Origin: an uncultured Pontibacter sp.
Lineage (GTDB): Bacteria > Bacteroidota > Bacteroidia > Cytophagales > Hymenobacteraceae
NCBI RefSeq assembly: GCF_947492645.1
Contig: NZ_CANLMZ010000005.1
Location: 186,001-250,000, forward strand
Reading direction: 5' to 3'
Length of the DNA: 64,000 bases
Shown here: positions 27,819 through 35,102 of the stretch, in pieces
Layout: each line of letters begins with the position of its first letter
Numbering within the stretch: position 1 is the first letter of the stretch
The notes under the pieces: generated by a model
Databases searched by the model: none
Seen by the model: the letters and a program-made list of their open reading frames with translations, nothing else
What the model was told of the DNA's origin: nothing
Made by a program: the position numbers and the translations under genes

Positions 27819-28634
27819 ATGGCACCAGAAATTAAATACAGACCCATAGGTATTTTTGACAGCGGAATAGGCGGACTTACTGTTGCACAGGCTATTACGA
27901 ATCTACTACCTAACGAGCGCATCGTATACTTCGGCGATACCGCCCATTTGCCTTACGGCGATAAATCTACGGCTGCCATTCAGGCTTATGCCGTAAAAAT
28001 CTGCGACCTGCTGATAAAGCAAAATTGCAAGGTGATACTTATTGCCTGTAACTCGGCCTCAGCGGCGGCTTACGAGTTGGTGAAAGAATATGTAGGCAGC
28101 AAAGCCAAAGTCCTTAATGTAATCGACCCGATCGTATCCTACATTGGCCATACTTACCCAGGTAAAACGATCGGCCTTATTGGCACCAAGCAAACGGTAA
28201 ACAGCAATGTGTATCGCAAAAAGGTTGATGAACTAGATAAAAGCATCGATCTGAAATCCCAGGCCACTCCCCTACTCGCAGCCATGATCGAGGAAGGCTT
28301 TTTTAACGATTCCATTTCGGAGAGTGTTATCCATACTTACCTGTCAGACCCAAACCTGCAACACATAGAAGCGCTTATACTTGGCTGCACACATTACCCG
28401 CTTATCAAAAAACAGATAGAAAGTTTTTACAAAGGTGAAGTTGATGTGCTGGATGCCAGCCTGATTGTAGCCCAGCATGTAAAAGATTACCTGGAGGCAA
28501 ATAACCTGGCGTCTGATAAGCTGATTGGTGACCACACATTTTACGTTTCCGACTTCACCCGCTCTTTCGAGGAAAGCACGCGCATCTTCTTTAAGCGCCG
28601 CGTGCACCTGGAACATTACCCGCTCTGGGAGTAA
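27819..28634 (+). CDS. murI: Glutamate racemase
   Basis: A 271-residue enzyme making D-glutamate for peptidoglycan. It has PIGIFDSGIGGLTVAQAI, the first catalytic cysteine in LIACNSASAAAYE and the second in ALILGCTHYPLIKK. The motifs IVYFGDTAHLPYGDKS and VLNVIDPIV are also typical. Length and start are standard. A weak -7 box TAATTTCG lies just upstream. Confidence 0.96.
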   Translation: MAPEIKYRPIGIFDSGIGGLTVAQAITNLLPNERIVYFGDTAHLPYGDKSTAAIQAYAVKICDLLIKQNCKVILIACNSASAAAYELVKEYVGSKAKVLNVIDPIVSYIGHTYPGKTIGLIGTKQTVNSNVYRKKVDELDKSIDLKSQATPLLAAMIEEGFFNDSISESVIHTYLSDPNLQHIEALILGCTHYPLIKKQIESFYKGEVDVLDASLIVAQHVKDYLEANNLASDKLIGDHTFYVSDFTRSFEESTRIFFKRRVHLEHYPLWE

Positions 28635-28875
28635 AAGGCGGTTGCACCTGAATTTGTTGCGAGAGATGATTTTTGGTGCATACTCGTCTGGATCCGCAAC
28701 ATTCTACGCATCTATTCCCGACCAAGTATAACAGCGCAGTAACTTGCCCTGAGGAGGTGCAGAGAGCAGTTTGGCAAACAGGCAATTGCTAACATCTTAA
28801 GTATAAATCTGGCCCTGACGCGGTAATTCTGCGTAAAAAGTATATCTTTAAGCAATACCCAAAGTATAGATTCTG
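28635..28875. other. Intergenic region murI to the ygiB-like gene
   Basis: 241 bases without a supported ORF. It holds three AAGTATA words and a probable -7 box TATCTTTA at 28843-28850, 26 bases before the next start. Confidence 0.5.
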
Positions 28876-29424
28876 ATGAAAAAACGATACCTGACCATAG
28901 GCGACTTTAAGCGCAATGCATTTATTGTGGCTGCTGCTGCCTGCATGGGCCTTACCAGTTGCAACTCCAACACCCAACAAGACGAGTGGAAAACCGGCGA
29001 TGAAGTAGCTGTACCCGATGGCATTGTAACAGAGCTCACCGAAGAAGCACCAGACCAATGGAAAATAACTGATGAGCGCACAACTGCTCCGGGCCAAAGT
29101 ATGGCTATTTTGAAGTATAATGATGGCCGTGTTGATACGCTGCAAGGCCTTGCCCTGGAAAACCAGATGAAGGATTTGGCAGCAAACCAAGGCACCTACA
29201 ACCAGGGTGGCTTTGGACTGGGTAGTGTGCTGTGGTGGAGTGGCATGGGCTATATGGCCGGGCGTATGATGTCGCCTCGCCCGGGTTACTATGCAAACCC
29301 AGGTGTGATGAACAATACAGCTGCCTGGCGCCAGAATGTACAAACCTATCGCCAGCAATCTACAGCGCCTCGTACTGGCAGAAGCGGCTACTTCCGTGGG
29401 CGCAGCGGCGGTGCCGGCGCATAA
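28876..29424 (+). CDS. YgiB-like lipoprotein (partner of ygiC-type ligase)
   Basis: A 182-residue lipoprotein with N-terminal signal AFIVAAAACMGLTSC and lipobox Cys at about residue 28. An acidic region follows, then a Gly/Tyr/Arg-rich tail (GGFGLGSVLWWSGMGYMAGRMMSPRPGYY ... RTGRSGYFRGRSGGAGA). Composition and position resemble E. coli YgiB (DUF1190), whose gene precedes the ATP-grasp gene ygiC just as this one precedes a ygiC-like gene 14 bases on. Function unknown; the low-complexity tail probably faces the envelope. Confidence 0.65.
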   Translation: MKKRYLTIGDFKRNAFIVAAAACMGLTSCNSNTQQDEWKTGDEVAVPDGIVTELTEEAPDQWKITDERTTAPGQSMAILKYNDGRVDTLQGLALENQMKDLAANQGTYNQGGFGLGSVLWWSGMGYMAGRMMSPRPGYYANPGVMNNTAAWRQNVQTYRQQSTAPRTGRSGYFRGRSGGAGA

Positions 29425-29438
29425 CAAAAACGTCATCC

Positions 29439-30626
29439 ATGTTAGCTAAAGGAAATAACAACGTTCGCCTGACTACCCACACCGGCGATATAGAAACTGC
29501 TGTACGCGGGCTCGGCTGGGAATGGTGCGTAGAGGACGGCTGCGCCAACTACGTGCCCGGCGAGGCTGTAGTAATAAAAGAAGAAGAGGCAGAGGCTTTA
29601 CTTGAGGCCGCTGATACTTTATACAATATGATGGTGCAGGCCATACCCGAGAACCTGCCTGAAGAATTCCTAAAAATAGTAGGCATACCCGAAAACCTGT
29701 GGGAAATGCTGCGCCAGTCCTGGAACGACGACAGGCATTGGCACCTGTACGGCCGCTTCGATTTGGTTCAAACCCCAGAGGGCCCGAAGCTGCTTGAGTT
29801 TAATGCTGATACGGCTACCTCTATCCCGGAAACAGCTGTAGTACAATGGGCCAGCTTAGCAGCAGCTGGTAAAAACGACGCTAACCAATACTCCGGACTG
29901 TATGAGGCGCTCGTAGAGCAGCTAAAAAGCTGGCGCATGTTAAATGACGACCTGGCCCCTGCCCTGCTCCTGACTTACATAGGAGCAAGTGCCGAAGACG
30001 AAGCAAACTGTGCTGTAATTGCCCAGGCTGCTACAGAGGCCGGTTTTGAAGCGCACCTTTGCCCTATTGGGGAAGTAAACATATCAACAGAAGGAGCAGA
30101 AAAAGGTATCTGGGCGCAGGTAGATGCCGAGCAATGGCGACAGTTCCCGTTCTTGTTTAAACTGCTGCCCTGGGAGCAAATAGCCTGGGAAGAGCCAGAA
30201 CTGCTACAGAGCCTCACTTACCTGGCAAGTATGCGCAACGTGGTCATCGCTAACCCGGCTTATACTTTATTGTTCCAAAGCAAAGGCATGCTGGCCTGGC
30301 TCTGGAAAGCATACCCCTACCACCCGCTGCTACTCGAAACCGATCTTGTTCCAATAAGCGGCAAATATATCCGCAAGCCATACTTTGGCCGCGAAGGGCA
30401 GAGTGTAGAAGTAGTAGATAAAGTACGTGTAACCAAAGTAGCAGGAGAGTACGATAACCAGCAGCAGGTATACCAACGCTGGTGCGACTTACCCGAAGAC
30501 AACAATGGCTACCAATACCAGGCAGGCGTTTTCTGGGCAGGTGAAGGTTGTGCGATTGGTTTTAGGCGTGAAAAAGGCATTATTACCAACCTGTCGCAGT
30601 TTGTGCCGCATCTGGTGGAGGGGTAA
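29439..30626 (+). CDS. Glutathionylspermidine-synthase-like ATP-grasp ligase (YgiC/YjfC type)
   Basis: 395 residues from the ATG at 29439; an upstream extension overlaps the ygiB-like gene out of frame and is rejected. Family marks are WNDDRHWHLYGRFDLV, GPKLLEFNADTATSIPET, RKPYFGREGQSVEV (ATP-grasp) and the end YQAGVFWAGEGCAIGFRRE. It lacks the amidase half of the bifunctional E. coli enzyme. The bound peptide is not known for YgiC-type proteins. The operon with a lipoprotein partner and map suggests peptide chemistry at the envelope. The spermidine route is at least possible, since speA lies in the same window. Confidence 0.85.
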   Translation: MLAKGNNNVRLTTHTGDIETAVRGLGWEWCVEDGCANYVPGEAVVIKEEEAEALLEAADTLYNMMVQAIPENLPEEFLKIVGIPENLWEMLRQSWNDDRHWHLYGRFDLVQTPEGPKLLEFNADTATSIPETAVVQWASLAAAGKNDANQYSGLYEALVEQLKSWRMLNDDLAPALLLTYIGASAEDEANCAVIAQAATEAGFEAHLCPIGEVNISTEGAEKGIWAQVDAEQWRQFPFLFKLLPWEQIAWEEPELLQSLTYLASMRNVVIANPAYTLLFQSKGMLAWLWKAYPYHPLLLETDLVPISGKYIRKPYFGREGQSVEVVDKVRVTKVAGEYDNQQQVYQRWCDLPEDNNGYQYQAGVFWAGEGCAIGFRREKGIITNLSQFVPHLVEG

Positions 30627-30648
30627 TATTTATTTAAAGTATAAAACT

Positions 30649-31407
30649 ATGTCAATAGAATCAGAAGCCGACCTGATCGGGATGCAGAATGTGAGCGAAG
30701 CGGTTGCCACTACGCTGAAACAAATGCGGGAACATGCAAAGCCCGGCATGACTACCAAGGAGTTGGATGACTTTGGTTATGGAATCCTGCAGTCTTTCGG
30801 CGCAAAATCGGCACCCAAGGTAACCTACAATTTCCCCGGTTATACTTGTATTAGTGTTAATAATGAGGCAGCTCATGGCATACCCTCTACTGATACGGTG
30901 CTGCAAGACGGCGATCTGGTAAATATTGATGTCTCGGCTGAATTAAATGGCTATTTTGCAGACAATGGTGGCTCTTTTGTGCTCGGAGAGGATATCAACG
31001 GTTTAAATAAATTAGTGGAGACCTCTGTTGCTGCGCTGTATAAAGCTTTGAGCGGAATAAAAGGAGGTGTAAGAATCTCAGACATCGGCAGGGTAATAGA
31101 AACAGAAGCTAAAAAGAACGGCTTTAAAGTGATCAAAAACCTGGTAGGGCATGGCGTAGGCAGAAGCCTGCATGAGCCACCGCACGAAATACCTTGCTTC
31201 TACGACAAGTATAATACCCAACGCTTCAAGAAAAATACAGTAGTTGCCGTAGAGACCTTTATCTCCACCAAAGGCAGCTATACGCACGAAAAAGGCGACG
31301 GCTGGACATTACTTACTGAAAAAGGCGGCTTTGTGGCACAGCACGAACACACTATACTTATCACCGACGGAGAACCGATTATACTTACCAAGGCAAACGG
31401 GATTTGA
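30649..31407 (+). CDS. map: Type I methionine aminopeptidase
   Basis: 252 residues from the ATG at 30649, 22 bases after the ligase stop. A longer frame inside the ligase gene is rejected. It removes N-terminal Met. Metal ligands are placed as in the family: Asp pair in NIDVSAELNGYFADNG, His in VGHGVGRSLHEPP, Glu in VAVETFIST and Glu in AQHEHTILIT. The spacing of the Asp pair is the usual eleven residues. It is the last gene of this plus-strand group. Confidence 0.93.
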   Translation: MSIESEADLIGMQNVSEAVATTLKQMREHAKPGMTTKELDDFGYGILQSFGAKSAPKVTYNFPGYTCISVNNEAAHGIPSTDTVLQDGDLVNIDVSAELNGYFADNGGSFVLGEDINGLNKLVETSVAALYKALSGIKGGVRISDIGRVIETEAKKNGFKVIKNLVGHGVGRSLHEPPHEIPCFYDKYNTQRFKKNTVVAVETFISTKGSYTHEKGDGWTLLTEKGGFVAQHEHTILITDGEPIILTKANGI

Positions 31408-31454
31408 TTAGCTGGGAGTATAAATGAATTCCATTTGAGATATTGCCTTTTTTT

Positions 31455-31575
31455 ATTGTTTTAAACTCTGGCTGTCATTTCGAACACCGTGAGAAATCTG
31501 GAATATTGCGAAACTATGAAATTCTCCAAATTTTTCGTGTAGCTCGAAACGATAATTTCGCATTAAAAAGATAGC
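31455..31575. repeat. Degenerate REP-like extragenic repeat upstream of nuoH
   Basis: Contains GCTGTCATTTCGAACACC, then GTGAGAAATCTGG, and further on TAGCTCGAAACGATAATTTCG. Pairs of the form GTCATTTCGA...GAGAAATCT with partial complements are a common dispersed element in Bacteroidota chromosomes (recalled, not searched). This copy looks decayed, since the second half is only partly complementary. Confidence 0.45.
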
Positions 31576-31639
31576 ATTGAGTTACAACCTGCCCATACAA
31601 AACCCTCGCTTATAACCTGCACATCTCCAAATTATAACT

Positions 31640-31647
31640 TACCTTTG
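31640..31647 (+). promoter_or_regulatory. -7 box of the nuo operon
   Basis: TACCTTTG matches TAnnTTTG exactly and lies 24 bases before nuoH. No clear TTG is present at -33. Confidence 0.5.
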
Positions 31648-31671
31648 CCTGCTGATAAACCATAACCGCCT

Positions 31672-32775
31672 ATGCTTGCTTTTGTGCTTACACTTGTGCT
31701 GTTGCTCTTGATAGTGATCGTGCTGGCGTACGCAGAGCGCAAAGTGGCCGCTTTTATGCAGGACAGGCTTGGTCCAACCGAGGCAGGCCCGTATGGTTCT
31801 TTGCAATCGGTGCTGGATGTTTTAAAGCTGTTGCAGAAAGAAGATATTGTACCTGCCGCTGCTGATAAAAGTCTTTTCAAGCTTGCCCCGATCCTAATTT
31901 TTGCTGCAGTTTTTGCTGGCTTTGCCGTTATCCCTTTCACTCCCGATTTGGTGCCTGCTGGTATTGGTATCGGCGTGTTTTACCTGTTGGCGATCATCTC
32001 TTTAGACGTGGTTGGTTTACTAATGGCGGGCTGGGGCTCTAATAACAAGTATGCCATGTTGGGTGCAATGCGTTCGGTGGCTCAGATTGTTTCTTATGAG
32101 ATTCCGGCAGGGTTGGCCATACTTTCGGTGGTGATGGTTTGCCAGTCGTTGGATTTCCAGGAGATCAGTTACCAGCAGGGTGTCTTAATGCAGATTTTCC
32201 CGGGGCTGGAGTACGAAGCAAACTGGCTTTTTGGCATTGAGGCGCTGGGCCTGGAAACCACAAACATTGGCGGCATCACCACCTGGAATATTTTCCGGGC
32301 TCCTATACTTTTGGTTGCTTTTGTGATCTACTTCATCGCCTCGCTGGCAGAGAGTAACCGCGCACCTTTCGATATTCCGGAGGCGGAGTCGGAGCTAGTG
32401 GCGGGTTTCCACGTAGAATATTCAGGGTTCAGGTTTGCGATTTTGTTTTTGGCAGAGTATAGTATGATGGTGCTGGTTAGCCTGGTAGCGGTTATACTTT
32501 TCCTGGGCAGCTGGAATACGCCGCTTCCAAACATTGGTCCTTTACAACTTGCCAACTGGACTACCGGTACCATCGGTGAATTGTCGAGTATACTTTGGGG
32601 TGGATTTTGGCTGCTAAGTAAAACCTTTGTGCTGTTGTTTCTGCAACTGCAGATCCGCTGGACATATCCGCGTTTGCGCGTAGACCAGCTCATGCACCTG
32701 TGCTGGAAAGTACTGACCCCGATTGCCCTGGGCATAGTATTGCTAGCAGGCATCTGGCGATTGTTGATGATATGA
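31672..32775 (+). CDS. nuoH: NADH-quinone oxidoreductase subunit H
   Basis: A 367-residue membrane subunit of complex I with about eight helices; it forms the quinone entry site with the arm. Signatures: AYAERKVAAFMQDRLGPTEAGPYGSLQSV near residue 20, AMRSVAQIVSYEIPAGL, and ESNRAPFDIPEAESELVAGFHVEYSG near 230. It heads a block that lacks nuoA-G, so the peripheral arm must be encoded elsewhere. Confidence 0.97.
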   Translation: MLAFVLTLVLLLLIVIVLAYAERKVAAFMQDRLGPTEAGPYGSLQSVLDVLKLLQKEDIVPAAADKSLFKLAPILIFAAVFAGFAVIPFTPDLVPAGIGIGVFYLLAIISLDVVGLLMAGWGSNNKYAMLGAMRSVAQIVSYEIPAGLAILSVVMVCQSLDFQEISYQQGVLMQIFPGLEYEANWLFGIEALGLETTNIGGITTWNIFRAPILLVAFVIYFIASLAESNRAPFDIPEAESELVAGFHVEYSGFRFAILFLAEYSMMVLVSLVAVILFLGSWNTPLPNIGPLQLANWTTGTIGELSSILWGGFWLLSKTFVLLFLQLQIRWTYPRLRVDQLMHLCWKVLTPIALGIVLLAGIWRLLMI

Positions 32776-32821
32776 TTATAGTTAAAAGTTGAGGGTTAAA
32801 AGTTTAAAGTGATTTGAACGC

Positions 32822-32847
32822 ATAACTCTTAACTCATAACTCTTAAC
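32822..32847 (+). repeat. Tandem AACTCTTAAC repeat upstream of nuoI
   Basis: The decamer AACTCTTAAC occurs twice, separated by TCAT, right before the nuoI start. Two copies of the near-complement GTTAAAAG lie 20-40 bases upstream, so an imperfect stem could form between nuoH and nuoI. Confidence 0.6.
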
Positions 32848-33447
32848 TTGAACGAAGTGAAACATACATACGGATTCTGGGATGTGGTGAAGTCGCTGGT
32901 AAGTGGCCTGCGCCTGACGTGGCGGCATTTTAAAAATGCAAAGAACCGCCGCACTCCCGAGTACGTGACAGACGAGAATTACTTTAACCAACCCGACGGA
33001 CTGGTAACGCTAACGTACCCTTACGAAGCTATACCTGTACCAGACAATGGCCGTTACCGCCTGCACAACGAGATCGACGATTGCATTGTATGCGACCTTT
33101 GCGCCAAAGTATGCCCGGTAAACTGCATCACCATCGAGTCGGTTAAGGCTACTGAAGAGATCGGTGTAACCTCAGACGGTACAAAAAAACGACTTTACGC
33201 GCCGGTATTTGATATTGATATGGCCAAATGCTGCTACTGTGGCCTTTGTACTACTGTTTGTCCAACCGATTGCCTGACCATGACGCCTGTGTACGACTTC
33301 GCGGAAGTAGACATCAAAAACATGATCTACCACTTTACTGACCTTACACCAGAGCAGGCCGAGGAGAAAAAGCAACTACTGGCGAAGCAACAGGAAGAAA
33401 TGGCAGCGGCCAAGGCGGCGGCATTGGCCGCAAGAAAATTAATTTAA
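32848..33447 (+). CDS. nuoI: NADH-quinone oxidoreductase subunit I
   Basis: A 199-residue ferredoxin-like subunit with two 4Fe-4S motifs, CIVCDLCAKVCPVNC and CCYCGLCTTVCPTDC, which carry electrons to quinone. No ATG is available: TTG at 32848 (or GTG at 32857) must be the start. The C-terminus has an unusual Lys/Glu/Ala-rich extension (EEKKQLLAKQQEEMAAAKAAALAARKLI), probably a helix. Confidence 0.95.
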   Translation: MNEVKHTYGFWDVVKSLVSGLRLTWRHFKNAKNRRTPEYVTDENYFNQPDGLVTLTYPYEAIPVPDNGRYRLHNEIDDCIVCDLCAKVCPVNCITIESVKATEEIGVTSDGTKKRLYAPVFDIDMAKCCYCGLCTTVCPTDCLTMTPVYDFAEVDIKNMIYHFTDLTPEQAEEKKQLLAKQQEEMAAAKAAALAARKLI

Positions 33448-33467
33448 CAATATTATTAAAGTTCGAT

Positions 33468-34118
33468 ATGAGATTTATTATACTCTTTTCAATTGTCCTT
33501 ATGAGCATTGTAAATGTATACGGACAAAATTTATCAAAGCTCGATGAGAAGAATGGCTTCAAAAACTTCAAGCTAGGATCATTGAAGTCAAATTATCCAA
33601 ACTTAGTATACTATGGATTTATTTTGTCTGAACTAGATGATAACTACTCAAAAGAATATGATGGTTATCTTGATCATAGTTTAAAGAGTTATGTTAAAAG
33701 AAATGATGATGTAAAAATTGGGGATATAGAAATCTCCGAACCGACTTATTATTTTTTTAATAACAAATTATTAAGAATTGATTTTACGTTACTTAATTCA
33801 AATGGAAAAGAGCTTCTCAAATTGTATACAAGTCTTTATGGTAGCCCTGTAGTCAAGAAAGAAAGGAACAGTTTAGGGGCAGAGATAACAAACTACGTTT
33901 GGAAAGGTAAGAGGGTTAATTTAATTATGACCTATTGTGGAAAGCCATTTAAGAGCAATACCATATACTATAAAAATGGTTCTCCTGTTGATGATACTCC
34001 TAAGGATGGGCCAAAATATACAGTACGTTATGTCAGCCTTGAAGGACTCGCTCAGAAATCAGGTGGCACAAGTGCAGATAGAGCAAAACTAAACCAACAA
34101 AGAGCAAACGATTTATAA
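33468..34118 (+). CDS. AT-rich unknown secreted protein inserted in the nuo operon
   Basis: A 216-residue protein with a clear signal peptide (FIILFSIVLMSIVNVYGQ) and no recognised domain. It is rich in Lys, Asn, Tyr and Ser. By eye its base composition is about 30-35% G+C against about 50% in the flanking nuo genes, and it contains neither TATACTT nor AAGTATA, which its neighbours carry often. It starts 20 bases after nuoI and stops two bases before nuoJ, so it is read with the operon. I infer recent acquisition. Complex I has no known subunit like this, and a role in the complex is not supported. Confidence 0.85.
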   Translation: MRFIILFSIVLMSIVNVYGQNLSKLDEKNGFKNFKLGSLKSNYPNLVYYGFILSELDDNYSKEYDGYLDHSLKSYVKRNDDVKIGDIEISEPTYYFFNNKLLRIDFTLLNSNGKELLKLYTSLYGSPVVKKERNSLGAEITNYVWKGKRVNLIMTYCGKPFKSNTIYYKNGSPVDDTPKDGPKYTVRYVSLEGLAQKSGGTSADRAKLNQQRANDL

Positions 34119-34120
34119 AC

Positions 34121-34633
34121 GTGCTTTTCTACATCTTCGCCGTACTGGCTATACTTTCGGGGGCTTACATGGTACTAACGCGCAATCTGCTGTATGCCGG
34201 TTTTTCGCTGCTGATCACGTTGCTAAGCATTGCCGGTATTTACGTGCTGCTGTTCGCCGATTTTATTGCCGTTACCCAGCTAATGGTGTATGTGGGCGGG
34301 GTGCTGGTGCTTCTACTTTTTGGTATCATGCTAAGTAGCCGCGTGCACGATAAGTCAGTGCTTTCGGAGAACGTGAACACGATTTGGGGCACGTTGGTGG
34401 CCGGGCTTATATTTGTAGGCTTGAGTTACGCTATACTTAAAGCCAATATCAGCAGCTTACCGTGGCTTCAGACTACCGAACTAGATGTGTTGGGCAACCA
34501 GAAAAGCACGGTGCAAAGTATAGGCATCAAATTAATGACTGATTTTGTATTGCCTTTTGAGTTAGCTTCGCTGCTGCTGCTGATGGCCCTTATGGGAGCC
34601 GCTTACATTGCCACAGACAAACAGAAAGTATAA
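34121..34633 (+). CDS. nuoJ: NADH-quinone oxidoreductase subunit J
   Basis: A 170-residue membrane subunit with five helices. Typical marks are the start FYIFAVLAILSGAYMVLTRNLLYAGFSLL and AVTQLMVYVGGVLVLLLFGIML with its pi-bulge region. The start is GTG at 34121, two bases after the stop of the inserted gene. It joins nuoK with a two-base gap. Confidence 0.95.
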   Translation: MLFYIFAVLAILSGAYMVLTRNLLYAGFSLLITLLSIAGIYVLLFADFIAVTQLMVYVGGVLVLLLFGIMLSSRVHDKSVLSENVNTIWGTLVAGLIFVGLSYAILKANISSLPWLQTTELDVLGNQKSTVQSIGIKLMTDFVLPFELASLLLLMALMGAAYIATDKQKV

Positions 34634-34635
34634 CC

Positions 34636-34947
34636 ATGGAGCAAATTCCGTTAGAGCATATTCTCCTTTTAAGTGCTGCACTTTTCAGCCTGGGCATACT
34701 TGCCGTTATCACCAAACGCCATGCGGTGGTGGTACTGATGGGTATAGAGCTGATCTTTAATGCCGCCAACCTTAACCTGATAGCTTTCAGCAGACACGAC
34801 CCCGCGCTGTTGCAGGGCCAACTGTTCTCGCTTTTTGTAATAGTTGTGGCCGCCGCCGAAGCTGCTGTTGCTCTTGCCATTGTACTGCGGGTGTACCAGC
34901 ATTTTAAGACAGCTAACTTAAACGAGATCGCGACAATAGATAAGTAA
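34636..34947 (+). CDS. nuoK: NADH-quinone oxidoreductase subunit K
   Basis: A 103-residue subunit with three helices. The conserved Glu residues are in LMGIELIFNAANLNLIAF and VVAAAEAAVALAIVLRVYQHF, which form part of the proton path. Length is standard. Confidence 0.96.
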   Translation: MEQIPLEHILLLSAALFSLGILAVITKRHAVVVLMGIELIFNAANLNLIAFSRHDPALLQGQLFSLFVIVVAAAEAAVALAIVLRVYQHFKTANLNEIATIDK

Positions 34948-35053
34948 TTCTTATAGTTACGTTAACCACTCCTCCCGCCGGAGATGGCGTGCGTGCCTCC
35001 GAAGCCACACAATCAAAGCGTAAACTATGCTTAATATATTAAAGCAATATACT

Positions 35054-35061
35054 TAACTTTG
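35054..35061 (+). promoter_or_regulatory. Possible internal -7 box before nuoL
   Basis: TAACTTTG in the 155-base gap between nuoK and nuoL, 41 bases before the nuoL start. It may give extra transcription of nuoLMN-purF. Confidence 0.4.
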
Positions 35062-35102
35062 GCAGCCTAAAACGCACATACCCGAAACGATAAAGTATAA
35101 AC

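Noticed and set aside
28789..29436. 215-codon antisense frame over the ygiB-like gene
   Set aside because: The sense strand has a lipoprotein signal and a conserved gene partner; the antisense product is His/Cys-rich noise.
31408..31671. tRNA or other structured RNA gene in this gap
   Set aside because: No cloverleaf, no CCA end and no conserved T-loop sequence that I can find.
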